Positions 36,542-46,244 of a stretch of 64,000 bases of DNA are shown here, piece after piece. Both the position numbers and the translations under genes were made by a program. The stretch spans positions 1-64,000 of the forward strand of contig JAGYJR010000002.1 in assembly GCA_018401995.1 (NCBI GenBank), given 5' to 3'. The notes beneath the pieces are model-generated. The model was given only the letters and a program-made list of their open reading frames with translations, did no database searches and had not been told where the DNA came from. Within the stretch, counting starts at the first letter, position 1, and every line of letters begins with the position of its first letter. Origin of the DNA: Flavobacterium sp. (lineage in GTDB: Bacteria > Bacteroidota > Bacteroidia > Flavobacteriales > Flavobacteriaceae).

Positions 36542-37996
36542 ATCATTAGTTGAAAGCGTGTTAACATCAACAAAAGATCTTGCAACAACTCTTGGTGTTA
36601 CAACATTTTTAGAAACCAATACAATAACATCTCTTGTAACATCTGGGATAATGTTTGAGTTTACTACATAATCAACTTCTGTTAAGAATGTTCTGAATTC
36701 CATTGTATTTCCGTCACTGATATTGTATGTAACATTTCCAGCAAATGTATTAGTACCGTTTCCGTCTGCAAAAGTTACATTGTTAATTCTAACTAATTCA
36801 CTTTCGTATAACTCAACATTGCCTATTATATTTGCAATTGTAACAACTTCTGGAGTAATAGTATTTCCTGTTGAAGAAGGAGCGATGTTCTCTAAAGGAA
36901 CAATCTGTAACAAATCATTGAAGTAAGTGGTTTGACCTCTAAATCCTGTCATTCCATCTCCAATTGCAAAAGTATTAGTTATAACATTTCCAGCGTCATC
37001 AATTAATATCGCTGCTGTAGCATCCTGAATATATTTTTGATTTCTTGTTGATCTGGCATAAGTAACTAATGCTTCATTATTTATTTGGTAATAACGACCA
37101 ATACCGTTATTTAAAACATCAAGTCTTACATCATTTATGTTGTTAACAATGTTGTATGCTTCAATTGTGAAATTTACTGTTGTATTCACAGCAGGTGTTA
37201 TTGGCGTGCCTAAGTCATCAACTAATTCTAGATATACAGCATATGTGTTTGGAGTTAAGCTAGTAAGTGCAATAGGAGTTGTGTCAAATTTGCTTACAGG
37301 ACTACCGCCATTAACTGTGTATCTGATGTGGCCATTTCCACTACCTGGGTTCGCTACAATAAAATTAGATACTGATAAACTCACATTTACTGATGTTGTA
37401 GCTGGATTGTAAAATGTTCCGTTAGCTGGAGAAGAAATTACTAATGTTGGATCTGAAGTTGGTGCAGTCCACACAAAATCATCAACCATAATTCTTTCTG
37501 TTGTTCCATTAGATCTAATTCTAATTTGTATATTAGCATTTGTACTATTGATTACACCACTTACTGTTTTCCAGTCAGAATCTGTTGTCACTGCGGCATC
37601 AATTGTTGAAGAAAACGTCCAGTCAGTACCTCCGTTAATCGAATATTCAACTGTAAAATTTGTTGCAGGAGTGCCGTCCCAACGTCTTACAGCAAAAGAG
37701 AAGTTTCCTACACCGCCAGAAGCAATTGTCATAGTAAGTGAAGAAGAAGGGTTGTCTCTTAAACGAAACGAATATGTTCCATTAGCGCCAGCAAAGCCAT
37801 CAGTAACTGTTGTAGTATTCCTAATAACAATTGCTCCAATTGCTGAAAAAACCCCATCATTATATCCGTGATCAGAATATGAAGTGAAAATTGCTGCTCC
37901 TTGAACCCAATTTGTAGGTTCGTCAAAATTAATTGAACCTTGAGCAAAAATTGTTACAGAAAAGAAAGTTAAAAGTAAAGTGTAAATTTTTTTCAT
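36302..37996 (-). CDS. T9SS-sorted secreted protein with DUF5689-like region
   Basis: A 564-residue secreted protein. Signal peptide about 1-18 (ending TIFAQG), a lectin/sandwich-like beta domain (about 20-175), a chitobiase/Ig-like beta domain (about 180-285), a DUF5689-like region (about 287-475, NINDVRLDVLNNGIGRYYQI and IGNVELYESELVRINNVTF), then a type A T9SS sorting domain (about 485-564, YPNPLKGNTLYL ... GLNAGIYIVKVTEEGKTATR). The last 80 codons and the 3' flank nearly duplicate those of the next gene. Probably cell-surface or secreted; substrate unknown. Confidence 0.85.
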   Translation of the reverse strand: MKKIYTLLLTFFSVTIFAQGSINFDEPTNWVQGAAIFTSYSDHGYNDGVFSAIGAIVIRNTTTVTDGFAGANGTYSFRLRDNPSSSLTMTIASGGVGNFSFAVRRWDGTPATNFTVEYSINGGTDWTFSSTIDAAVTTDSDWKTVSGVINSTNANIQIRIRSNGTTERIMVDDFVWTAPTSDPTLVISSPANGTFYNPATTSVNVSLSVSNFIVANPGSGNGHIRYTVNGGSPVSKFDTTPIALTSLTPNTYAVYLELVDDLGTPITPAVNTTVNFTIEAYNIVNNINDVRLDVLNNGIGRYYQINNEALVTYARSTRNQKYIQDATAAILIDDAGNVITNTFAIGDGMTGFRGQTTYFNDLLQIVPLENIAPSSTGNTITPEVVTIANIIGNVELYESELVRINNVTFADGNGTNTFAGNVTYNISDGNTMEFRTFLTEVDYVVNSNIIPDVTRDVIVLVSKNVVTPRVVARSFVDVNTLSTNDFNAIDGLTMYPNPLKGNTLYLTSNTNATMSVQIFDVLGKEVLKSNVINNAVNVSGLNAGIYIVKVTEEGKTATRKLVIQ

Positions 37997-38075
37997 TTTT
38001 TTAAAATTAAAATTGGGGTGACAAAATTAATCATTTTTTTATTTATAACAATGATTGATAGAATTTTATATAAAT

Positions 38076-38378
38076 AAAGCACCAACTTTCGTTGATGCTT
38101 TTCTTTATTTGTCATTCTGAACTTGGTTCAGAATCTAATTATTGAATAACTAATTTTCTTGTTGCAGTTTTACCTTCTTCAGTAACTTTTACAATGTAAA
38201 TACCAGCATTTAAACCAGAAACGTTTACAGTGTTGTTAATTACGTTAGATTTTAAAACTTCTTTACCTAAAATATCAAATATTTGAACAGACATAGCTGC
38301 ATTTGCATTTGAAGTTAAATATAATGTATTTCCTTTTAAAGGGTTTGGATACATAGTTAAGCCATCGATTGCGTTGAA
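38076..38378 (-). repeat. Duplicated 3' module, copy 2 (sorting domain plus terminator)
   Basis: Matches 36239-36541 without gaps. Includes the hairpin GCATCAAC-GAAA-GTTGGTGC (38077-38102), here followed by a weaker T-tract, and the 26-nt hairpin word at 38111-38136. Confidence 0.9.
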
Positions 38379-39833
38379 TGATGATGACGATAGCGTAAAG
38401 TTTGGTAATGTATCAATAGTTAACTCATCTACAAGCATAGCAGGTGTGTTAGTTGCAGAATCTTGACGTAAAATAAAACCTGCAAAACTTGTAATTGCAC
38501 TAGCTGGTGTTACGCTTACAGTTGCGCTAGCTGTACCTCCTATAGTTGGATTTTCGAATAATGATAATGTGTTAGTTCCAAAATCATAACCTAAAACTAA
38601 GTATTGAGTACTACCAACATTGAATAAGTTTGCAGACCAAACAATATCTCCAGCTGCTGCTGTTGGGCTAATCCCAAATTGATATTGAGTACCATCATTT
38701 CTCATCCAAATACGAGCAGTTGTATAAGAATTTGAAGCGTTATCTAAAACTGCAAAATATGACGTCCCAGAAACTCCGGTTATATCAGTCACGCTTGTTA
38801 AAAAAGAAACATATAATTCTCCAGTAGTTGTATCTGTAAAAGGGGTTTTTGATTCAGCACCTGCTCCAATAAATGAAACAGAATTTCCAGTTGAAGTAAT
38901 ACCTGTGTAAGATAAATTGCCAGCTTCTACTAAAATATTATCACCAGAGTTAGCAACAGTCCATTTTTGTTCAGTATTTAAAGAATTCCCAACAGTGTAT
39001 GGAAATGGTTCATTATAAGGCAAATTGTTAATAGGTTTGCATTCAGGTGAATTACCTGTAACATCATAATTACATGTTCCACCTGTAATGTTAATTGCAT
39101 AAGCAGTGTTTTCCACAAATGTTACAATAATATTACCTGCAGCAACTGAAGAAGGATTGTCTCCACTAACGGTGCCTGATGTAGTAATTGTATAAGAAGC
39201 TGTTCCTCCTCCAGTGTATGGTATTGTAACAGTGTAATCATCTAAGGATAACGTAGATGCAACACATGAAGCAGTTTCCCCGCTTAACGCTAAAACGCAT
39301 GAAGCGGAAATATTAGTTAGTCTAATATCATCAATTCTCATTTGAGCAGTTGCAGGCTGTGTAAAACGCAATGAAAGAGTTGTAGATGAAGGTATTTGAC
39401 CTCCAGGGATAGTTACTAAATGCCAAGAAGTATTAGGGTTTTGGGTAAAAGTAATTGGAATCCAAGTTGTTCCGTCTGTACTTTGTTCAACAACCAATTG
39501 TGTTCCAATATTATTGGTTAAATATCCAAACGATAATTGAATATCTCCAGCTGCATACGCAGAAGAATTAATTCCATCAATTTGTAAAAATCGACCAGCA
39601 GTTGAAGTTAAGAAAACGTTTCCTGATCCAGATGCTCCAGTATATCCCGTTGATGCTAAAGAAGTTCTAACATCACCACTTCCAGTGTATATAATTGGAG
39701 AAGAATTTTGCCAACCGGTATATGCAGTAATTAAAGTTGTACCTCCTGGTGATCCCATATCTTCAGAGTAGAAAGTTTGAGAAAATCCAAAGCTAGAGAA
39801 TACTAAAAGGATAATAATGTAAAGTTTTTTCAT
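38139..39833 (-). CDS. T9SS-sorted secreted protein with MAM/jelly-roll-like region
   Basis: A 564-residue secreted protein with signal peptide about 1-18 (ending SFGFSQ), an N-terminal beta-sandwich (about 20-175) resembling those that precede adhesive or hydrolytic domains, a Thr/Ser/Gly-rich middle part with two cysteine pairs, and a second beta-sandwich (about 270-480). A type A T9SS sorting domain follows, almost identical to that of the neighbour. The N-terminal 480 residues are not similar to the neighbour despite the identical total length. No catalytic signature seen. Confidence 0.85.
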   Translation of the reverse strand: MKKLYIIILLVFSSFGFSQTFYSEDMGSPGGTTLITAYTGWQNSSPIIYTGSGDVRTSLASTGYTGASGSGNVFLTSTAGRFLQIDGINSSAYAAGDIQLSFGYLTNNIGTQLVVEQSTDGTTWIPITFTQNPNTSWHLVTIPGGQIPSSTTLSLRFTQPATAQMRIDDIRLTNISASCVLALSGETASCVASTLSLDDYTVTIPYTGGGTASYTITTSGTVSGDNPSSVAAGNIIVTFVENTAYAINITGGTCNYDVTGNSPECKPINNLPYNEPFPYTVGNSLNTEQKWTVANSGDNILVEAGNLSYTGITSTGNSVSFIGAGAESKTPFTDTTTGELYVSFLTSVTDITGVSGTSYFAVLDNASNSYTTARIWMRNDGTQYQFGISPTAAAGDIVWSANLFNVGSTQYLVLGYDFGTNTLSLFENPTIGGTASATVSVTPASAITSFAGFILRQDSATNTPAMLVDELTIDTLPNFTLSSSSFNAIDGLTMYPNPLKGNTLYLTSNANAAMSVQIFDILGKEVLKSNVINNTVNVSGLNAGIYIVKVTEEGKTATRKLVIQ

Positions 39834-39927
39834 AATTATAAGAATTTTAATTCGTTACAAATTTAGTTACATTTTTAGAATTAAATAAAAATGCAATGTA
39901 AATTAAAGGTTAAAGTTTGTTTTTTAA

Positions 39928-40266
39928 CTAGTTAACAATCAGTTTTCTGGTTGCGGTAGCTTCGCCTTCTTTTACTTTAATGATGTAAACACCAGCAGTT
40001 AGAGCGCTCACGTTTATTTCTTTAGATGCAGAAATAGTTTCAAACACTTTTTTGCCTAATACATCAAAAATTTCAATTTTTTTGTCAAGGGCAGCTTTGG
40101 AGGTAATGTAAATTTTACCAGAATTGGTTGGATTTGGATAAATAGCCAATCCATCTATAGTAGGTTCTTGATTTTTATTTGCGCTAATTGGCTTTTGCTC
40201 TTGAGAAACAACTTCTAAAGAGAAAAGAGAAACAAAAAGAAATAGTATAAAGTATTTTTTTGCCAT
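39928..40266 (-). CDS. Minimal T9SS sorting-domain protein
   Basis: Only 112 residues: a signal peptide (about 1-22, ending EVVSQ), a linker of roughly 15 residues and a complete type A sorting domain (GLAIYPNPTNSGKIYITS ... GVYIIKVKEGEATATRKLIV). There is no cargo domain. The domain is clearly diverged from the two duplicated ones next door. Such minimal proteins often follow receptor/lipoprotein pairs like the one upstream; their role is unknown. The ATG at 40266 was chosen over the TTG at 40275. Confidence 0.8.
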   Translation of the reverse strand: MAKKYFILFLFVSLFSLEVVSQEQKPISANKNQEPTIDGLAIYPNPTNSGKIYITSKAALDKKIEIFDVLGKKVFETISASKEINVSALTAGVYIIKVKEGEATATRKLIVN

Positions 40267-40325
40267 TAGCTTCAAATATTAGTGTAAAGATAATAAAAAA
40301 ATAATTGCAAATACAATGCCAAATA

Positions 40326-40351
40326 AAAAATCCCTCAATTGAGGGATTTTT
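40326..40351 (-). terminator. Terminator after the lipoprotein pseudogene
   Basis: AAAATCCCTCAATTGAGGGATTTT palindrome (split AAAATCCCTCAA/TTGAGGGATTTT) with A and T runs, 19 nt past the stop at 40370. Confidence 0.85.
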
Positions 40352-40369
40352 AATATTATTTTTTATGTA

Positions 40370-41523
40370 TTAGAACGAATAACCTGTCCATGAAAACAAA
40401 CTTGATGAAACAGAAACTGTAGTTCCGTTTGAAACTGTTAAAGTAGCTCCTGGAGTGTTTTTGTTATCATTAATGTCTAATCCATTAGCACTGTTTCCAA
40501 CAGCAGTAATATTAGTAGAAGAAGTAGCATTACCCTTGCTGTCTTCCAAGTCAATGAAATCTGCAAATGTAGAAGATGTTCCAACAGCAACATATGCATT
40601 TGTGATAGTTGCAGTAGCACCACGTCTAACTTTGATTGCATCTGTTAAATCAATTCCACCATTATGAATAATAGTTAAGCCATTAATTGTAAAATTAGAT
40701 TGGTTAATGTCAGTAGGAGAATTTCCATCTAAGTTACCGTCTGCTTCAATTCCTCTTGGGTCAGAAGTTACAGCTGTGTATCCAGCTTCTCTAATACCAT
40801 ATAAATTAGTACAAGTACCAACGTAACCTTGAGAAAAGTCAAACATATCATCTTTAGGATTTACAACTAAAATATTAGATGCATTAACTGTACCACCAAA
40901 AAATTCAATAGCATCATCATCACCATTTTTATCACCATCTTCATTACTATCATCATCACCACACCATCAACATCAACAGTTAAACCATTGTTGTTCTGCT
41001 TCATCATCAATACAGCACCTGTATACTCTAAAATTACGTGATCTAATATTCCTGAATAATCGTCAATAACATCACCTCCAAAGAAAATACTGTTATTAAC
41101 TTCTGTTGTCGTTACTAGCAGATCCAGATTGTCTACTTACTGGAGCTTTTCCGTTTATAATTAAACCTCCCCAATCACCAGGTGCTGGGTTAGCGTATTT
41201 AAGTAAATCTAATTGGATTAGTTGGAGTTCCATCGGCTATAATAACTCCACCTTTTCAACAAGGATCCAATACACATCAGTTCCATCCAGCTAATGTCTG
41301 TTCTTTAATAGTAACACTACATCAATTCTTAAAGGTAACCATTCTTGAATAAATAGCTCCATTCAATACGTATTCTGTACCATTATTTTCTAATCGTAAG
41401 TCTGTTGTTAAATTACCAGAAAGATTTTCAGACGATGGTCCAGTAGGTGTACTGTCATCACTAGTTGAACATGAGTTTAAAAACAAAGCATAAAGCTAAT
41501 GTTGATAATAAAATTTTTTTCAT
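40370..41523 (-). pseudogene. Frameshifted surface lipoprotein, beta-helix type
   Basis: Start MKKILLSTLALCFVF at 41523. A one-base shift is needed to continue into the lipobox LNSCSTSDDSTPTG and then GTEYVLNGAIYSRMVTFKN. More shifts occur around 40960-41330. From about 40965 the frame is clean to the stop at 40370, with an Asp-rich tract (GDDDSNEDGDKNGDDDAIEF) and Ser/Thr-rich repeats suggesting a parallel beta-helix (FFGGTVNASNILVV, GIDLTDAIKVRRGATATIT). Bacteroidetes pair such lipoproteins with a TonB-dependent receptor, as here. Either a recent pseudogene or a stretch of poor consensus. Confidence 0.75.
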
Positions 41524-41631
41524 TTTGAAAGTTTTTGTTTATTTAATGATGTAATTTATAGTAGAACTATTAATTGAACGTTTTGTTAATTTAAAGGTTT
41601 TTATGTCAATTAGGGATGTTTTTAGAAAGTA

Positions 41632-44337
41632 ACGCAAATCCTAACGATAAGTTTACACCTCTTTTAAAATCTCTTAACACTACGTCATTTCCTCTGAAGC
41701 TCTCTTCTCGTAAGTTGAAAATCAGGATTTAATAAGTTTTGACCTTTTAAACTAATATTGTATTTTTTTATTTAAATTTAACTTAGCTACAAAATCTAAT
41801 GTTGGAATGGATTTTTCTATAATATTTCAAAACCTCTTGTTTTGATTGAGTATACTCTATCCTGAAGTAAGTAGTTCAAAATTAATGCCTAGTTAAAAAT
41901 GAATCGTTTTAAGTTTTCTGTTGTACGTTAAGTCTGAATTTATTAAAATAGGAGTGGCTCCTTCAAGTTCACTTTTTGAATTTGTAAATTGAGCAACTGA
42001 AGTTTCATCTAATGATACATTTGAATATAGATATGATGCATTTAAACCAAAGGTTAAGGCGTTTTTAAATGTCATCGTCTTCAGGATTATTAATTAAGTT
42101 TTTTCTTAATTCTAGCTCGATTCCAATACAGTTCGTAATCTCACCGATATTTGATAAGCTAATGTTACCTCTACTAGGGATTTCAGATCTAGCGATTGGA
42201 TTTAAAATTTGTTTTCCAAACCCTGTTATTGAAAAATTTCTCATTACCAAAATAACGTTCGAACTTAACATCAAAGTTGTAGTTTTTTCAGATGGATTTA
42301 AATCTGGGTTACCTTGACTTGAAAAAGCTTACATCTTGATATTTAAATGGCGCTACTTCTTTGAATTGAGGATAGGTATAAGATTTACTTGTGTTGAATG
42401 GATAATTGAATTATCGTTAAAATTATATTTTACTGCTAAACTTGGTAAAATATAGATATCTTCTAAGTTAGCTTTTTCCGTTACTTGCACTGTTTGATAT
42501 GTTTTGTATCATATTGCTTTTTGAAAGCAAATTCTCCTCTTAAACTTCAACAACTGCTGTTAGTTTTTCACTAAATGAATGCGTATATTTACCATAACCA
42601 GCACCAATAAAACGTACAGCATTGTAAGAGTGAATGGGCAAAAACTCTAGGGTTACTTGTTGTTCCTCTACCGGTTTCTAATTCAAAATCCCATTATCTA
42701 AGAGTTTGATTGAAAAATTAAATCTGGATTTTCAACATCAATTGCAATGAGTTGAGAAATCATGATTGAAAATTATACTTTCAAAATCTCTTTTAGTGTA
42801 TCTTACATCTCCACCAATTTCAAAGATTCTTGTTTTGGAATCAGTACTAAAATCATAATTAAAGAAGAATTAGCGCATAATCTTTTCGGTAAGTTTAGAG
42901 AAAAATCTTTCGTTTTCACCAGCACTATTTGTTTGTGGAGCAAAAATCCATCTCGTAAAGGTAATTATTAGAATCTCTGTCTGGTTCGTTTCCTGTAACA
43001 GAATTGAAAGCTAATCCAATATGATACTTTAATTTATCGGTTATTCTGAAATCTCCAATCAACTGATTTACAAATAATAAATTATCATTTACTTGTTGAC
43101 GGATAAGGAATTCTAAATCTCCAGTTTGTTCAGGATTATTTTCACCAAAGTAGTCTCCATAAGTCTGGTTATTGTTGTGAATCATGATATTATTTAAAGA
43201 TATAGAATCGACCATTCTCCAAACTTATATTTCATGTTGTTCATCAACAGAATTGAGAAACATTATAATTGTATTTATTTTATAAAATCTTGATCTAAAT
43301 ATACTTGACCTAAAGAGTTCGTTTGCTTAATATTTCCTTCTGTATATAAATAGTTGTTGTCAAAACTTCCTACTAAAAACAAGAGGTTTCCCTTTACTTA
43401 ACACATTAAATTTTTTACCTCCTGCAATTGAAAAGCCACTATTCACTTGCCCATTTTGTTCATTTGGCTTTAAATTATTTTGGAAATCATAATTAGTTAA
43501 ACTTATAATTGGGTGGTTGGTTCTTTGTGTGCCAAACCAATTTGTTCCATCAATTAATTTAAAGTTTTCATTTACTGTTTGATTGTTAACACCACTAGAA
43601 AAACTAATGTCAATTTCACTTTCTTTTCCTAATTCTTTTGATGCGATATCAATATTTGCTCCACCCACATCACCCATGATTGAAGCGCTAAATGTCTTAT
43701 TAATTGCAACATTTTGAATTACTTCTGTTCCGAAAAAATCTAAAGAAATGTTTTTGTATTCAGGATCATCCGACGGCAACGCTAATCCATTTAGTGAAGT
43801 TGAATTGTATCGATCTCCTAATCCTCTTACAACAACGTTTTTTACCCCTTGTTGTTTTGTAACACCACTTGTTTTAGTTACCGCAGCTTCAGCATTACTT
43901 ACTCCTTTTCTTGATAACTCCTGAGCACCTATTGCTTGTTTAATTTCAACAGCTTTTTGTTGTTCTTGAAGCAGTACACTTTCTTTTTCTTTTAAAACTG
44001 TATATTCAACCACTACGTCTTTTAATTGAACTCCACTAGCTTCTAAAGTATGATTGATTATTTTCTTTTCACTTGCTTTTAATGTGAATGGAATTTCTTT
44101 TGTTTCATAGCCTAAGTAGGCAATTACTAAGGTGTAACTTCCAGGTTTCAATGTGATAGAATATTTTCCAGCGTCATCCGTTGATGTTCCTTGTGAAGTT
44201 CCTTTAATAGTAATGTTAGCAAAAGCTAAAGGTTCGTTGGCGTATTCTTTATCTAAAATTACCCCAGAAACAGTTCCGGTTTGTCCAATAACTGTTAATG
44301 AAAAAAGTACCGTAAAAAATAAAAATTTGAGTTTCAT
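41632..44337 (-). pseudogene. Frameshifted TonB-dependent receptor
   Basis: The first 325 residues (43360-44337) are intact: signal peptide, CarboxypepD_reg-like domain (GVILDKEYANEPLAFANI), plug domain with VVVRGLGDRYNSTSLNGL and the start of the barrel. Beyond that the barrel is recognisable only in shifting frames, for example TYGDYFGENNPEQTGDLEF and RITDKLKYHIGLAFNSVTG near 43020-43160, then near 42000, to a probable C-terminal TF-stop at 41632. I count at least eight frame changes. Without repair the receptor cannot form a barrel. Substrate unknown. Confidence 0.8.
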
Positions 44338-44517
44338 GTTGTGTTGTTAAATTTTGGTGCAAAGAAACTTCAATTGTGTTTTTAAAACGTTAGTTATTTG
44401 TTACCAATTTTTACCTTAGAAGTTATCAAATTGTTAACAGATTAAATAATTGTTAACCATATAAAACTTTTTATATTATCTTTACCTTTACCAACGAAAA
44501 CAGAACTTTTTACTCAA

Positions 44518-45201
44518 ATGAAAAATAAAAACATTAAAATCTTATTGGTTGATGATGAGCAAGATATCCTCGAAATTATTGGATATAACTTGTCCTTAGA
44601 AGGCTATCAAGTAATAACAGCGTCTAATGGTAAAGATGCAATTATTAAAGCAAAAAAAGAGTTGCCTCATTTAATCATTTTGGATGTAATGATGCCAGAA
44701 ATGGATGGAATTGAAGCCTGTGAAAATATCAGAAAATTTCCTGAGCTGGAAAACACCATAATTACTTTTTTGACTGCTCGTTCTGAAGATTATTCTCAAG
44801 TAGCTGGTTTTGATGCAGGTGCTGACGATTATATAGCTAAGCCAATTAAGCCTAAAGTCCTAATTAGTAAAGTAAAAGGATTGTTGCGTCGTTTGAAAGA
44901 ATCAGAAACGGAAAATACTACTTTAAGTGTTGGTGATATCGAAATTAGTAGAGAAGAATACAAAATCGTAAGAAATAACCAAGAAATTATTTTACCAAGA
45001 AAAGAGTTTGAATTGTTTTACTTATTAGCAACAAAACCTGGGAAAGTATTCACACGTGAAGAAATTTTAGAAAAAGTTTGGGGCAATGAAGTGGTAGTTG
45101 GCGGTAGAACTATCGATGTACACATTAGAAAGTTACGTGAAAAAATTGGTGATGATTTTTTTAAAACAATCAAAGGTGTTGGCTATAAAATTGAATTTTA
45201 A
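44518..45201 (+). CDS. PhoB/OmpR-type response regulator
   Basis: A 227-residue transcription regulator: receiver domain (about 6-120) with acidic pocket Asp12-Asp13, phospho-acceptor Asp56 (LIILDVMMPEMDG) and Lys109 in the ADDYIAKPIKP loop; C-terminal winged helix (about 133-227) with RKEFELFYLLATKPGKVFTRE and GRTIDVHIRKLREKIG. Coupled to the histidine kinase by a 1-nt stop/start overlap. Divergent from the broken receptor operon, which it may regulate; that link is inferred from position. Confidence 0.93.
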   Translation: MKNKNIKILLVDDEQDILEIIGYNLSLEGYQVITASNGKDAIIKAKKELPHLIILDVMMPEMDGIEACENIRKFPELENTIITFLTARSEDYSQVAGFDAGADDYIAKPIKPKVLISKVKGLLRRLKESETENTTLSVGDIEISREEYKIVRNNQEIILPRKEFELFYLLATKPGKVFTREEILEKVWGNEVVVGGRTIDVHIRKLREKIGDDFFKTIKGVGYKIEF

Positions 45202-46244
45202 TGACCGCAATTTTTAAAAAGTCTTACAAATTTGCATTTAAATCCTCATTTTACATTTCGTTTTTTGCAACGGTTTGTATTTTTGGATACCATTATTTTT
45301 TTACGCTAAGTAACTTGGTGTACCCTGTTGTGTTTTTGTTTGTTCTTTTTGGTTTTTCCTTTTTTGTTATTCAATACCGAGTAGAGAAATTTATTTATAA
45401 AAGAGTTAAAAAAATCTATGACGATGTGTCGCTTTTAGAAAATACTTCGTTTAGAAACCAACCTATTACTACTGATATGGCAACGCTTACAAAAGAAGTA
45501 AAAAAGTTTGCCCGAGATAAAAAATTAGAAATTGAAACCCTAAAAATTAAAGAGGAATACCGAAGAGAATTTTTGGGTAATGTTTCACACGAATTAAAAA
45601 CTCCGCTTTTCACTGTTCAAGGTTATATTTTAACGTTGTTAGATGGTGCTATGGAAGATAAAACCATTAGAAAAAAATACTTGCAACGCGCAGAAAAAGG
45701 AGTGGAACGCCTTATTTATATCGTAAAAGATTTGGATATGATTACCAAATTAGAAGTTGGAGATATCAACATAGAACCTTCCAAATTTAATATTGTTGAG
45801 TTGATTCAAAATGTATTTGATTTATTAGAAATGCGTGCGGCTAAAAAAAATATTTCACTTTCTTTTGATACTTTTTACAAACAGCCTATTTATGTTTTTG
45901 CTGATCAAGATAAAATTCAGCAAGTGGTAACTAATTTGGTTATGAACTCTATTAAATACGGAAAAACAGGTGGAACTACAGAAATTGGAATCGAAAATTT
46001 GGTAGACAACAAAGTTATTATCAGAGTAACTGATAATGGGGAAGGCATTGAAAAGCAAAATATTCCAAGGCTTTTTGAACGTTTTTATCGTGTGGATAAA
46101 AGTGGTGCAAGAAGCGAAGGTGGCTCTGGTTTAGGTTTAGCTATTGTAAAACACATCATCGAAAGTCATAACGAAAAAATCTACGTAGAAAGTGAATTTG
46201 GTGTAGGTTCTGAGTTTTCATTCACTCTAGAAAAGGCGAAATAA
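45201..46244 (+). CDS. Sensor histidine kinase (PhoR-like)
   Basis: A 347-residue membrane kinase with two N-terminal helices (about 15-36 and 40-58), a short linker rather than a large periplasmic sensor, a HisKA domain with phospho-acceptor His130 (FLGNVSHELKTPL), and an HATPase domain with N box (QQVVTNLVMNSIKYG), G1 (VTDNGEGI) and G2 (GGSGLGLAIVKHI). The small extracytoplasmic part suggests sensing within the membrane or via a partner. Partner of the upstream regulator. It overlaps the convergent glycosyltransferase gene by 18 nt. Confidence 0.93.
   Translation: MTAIFKKSYKFAFKSSFYISFFATVCIFGYHYFFTLSNLVYPVVFLFVLFGFSFFVIQYRVEKFIYKRVKKIYDDVSLLENTSFRNQPITTDMATLTKEVKKFARDKKLEIETLKIKEEYRREFLGNVSHELKTPLFTVQGYILTLLDGAMEDKTIRKKYLQRAEKGVERLIYIVKDLDMITKLEVGDINIEPSKFNIVELIQNVFDLLEMRAAKKNISLSFDTFYKQPIYVFADQDKIQQVVTNLVMNSIKYGKTGGTTEIGIENLVDNKVIIRVTDNGEGIEKQNIPRLFERFYRVDKSGARSEGGSGLGLAIVKHIIESHNEKIYVESEFGVGSEFSFTLEKAK

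Noticed and set aside
36302..39833. Tandem duplication of whole T9SS cargo genes
   Set aside because: Both encode 564 residues, but only the last 80 codons and 3' flank match; the N-terminal parts are unrelated, so the equal length is coincidence.
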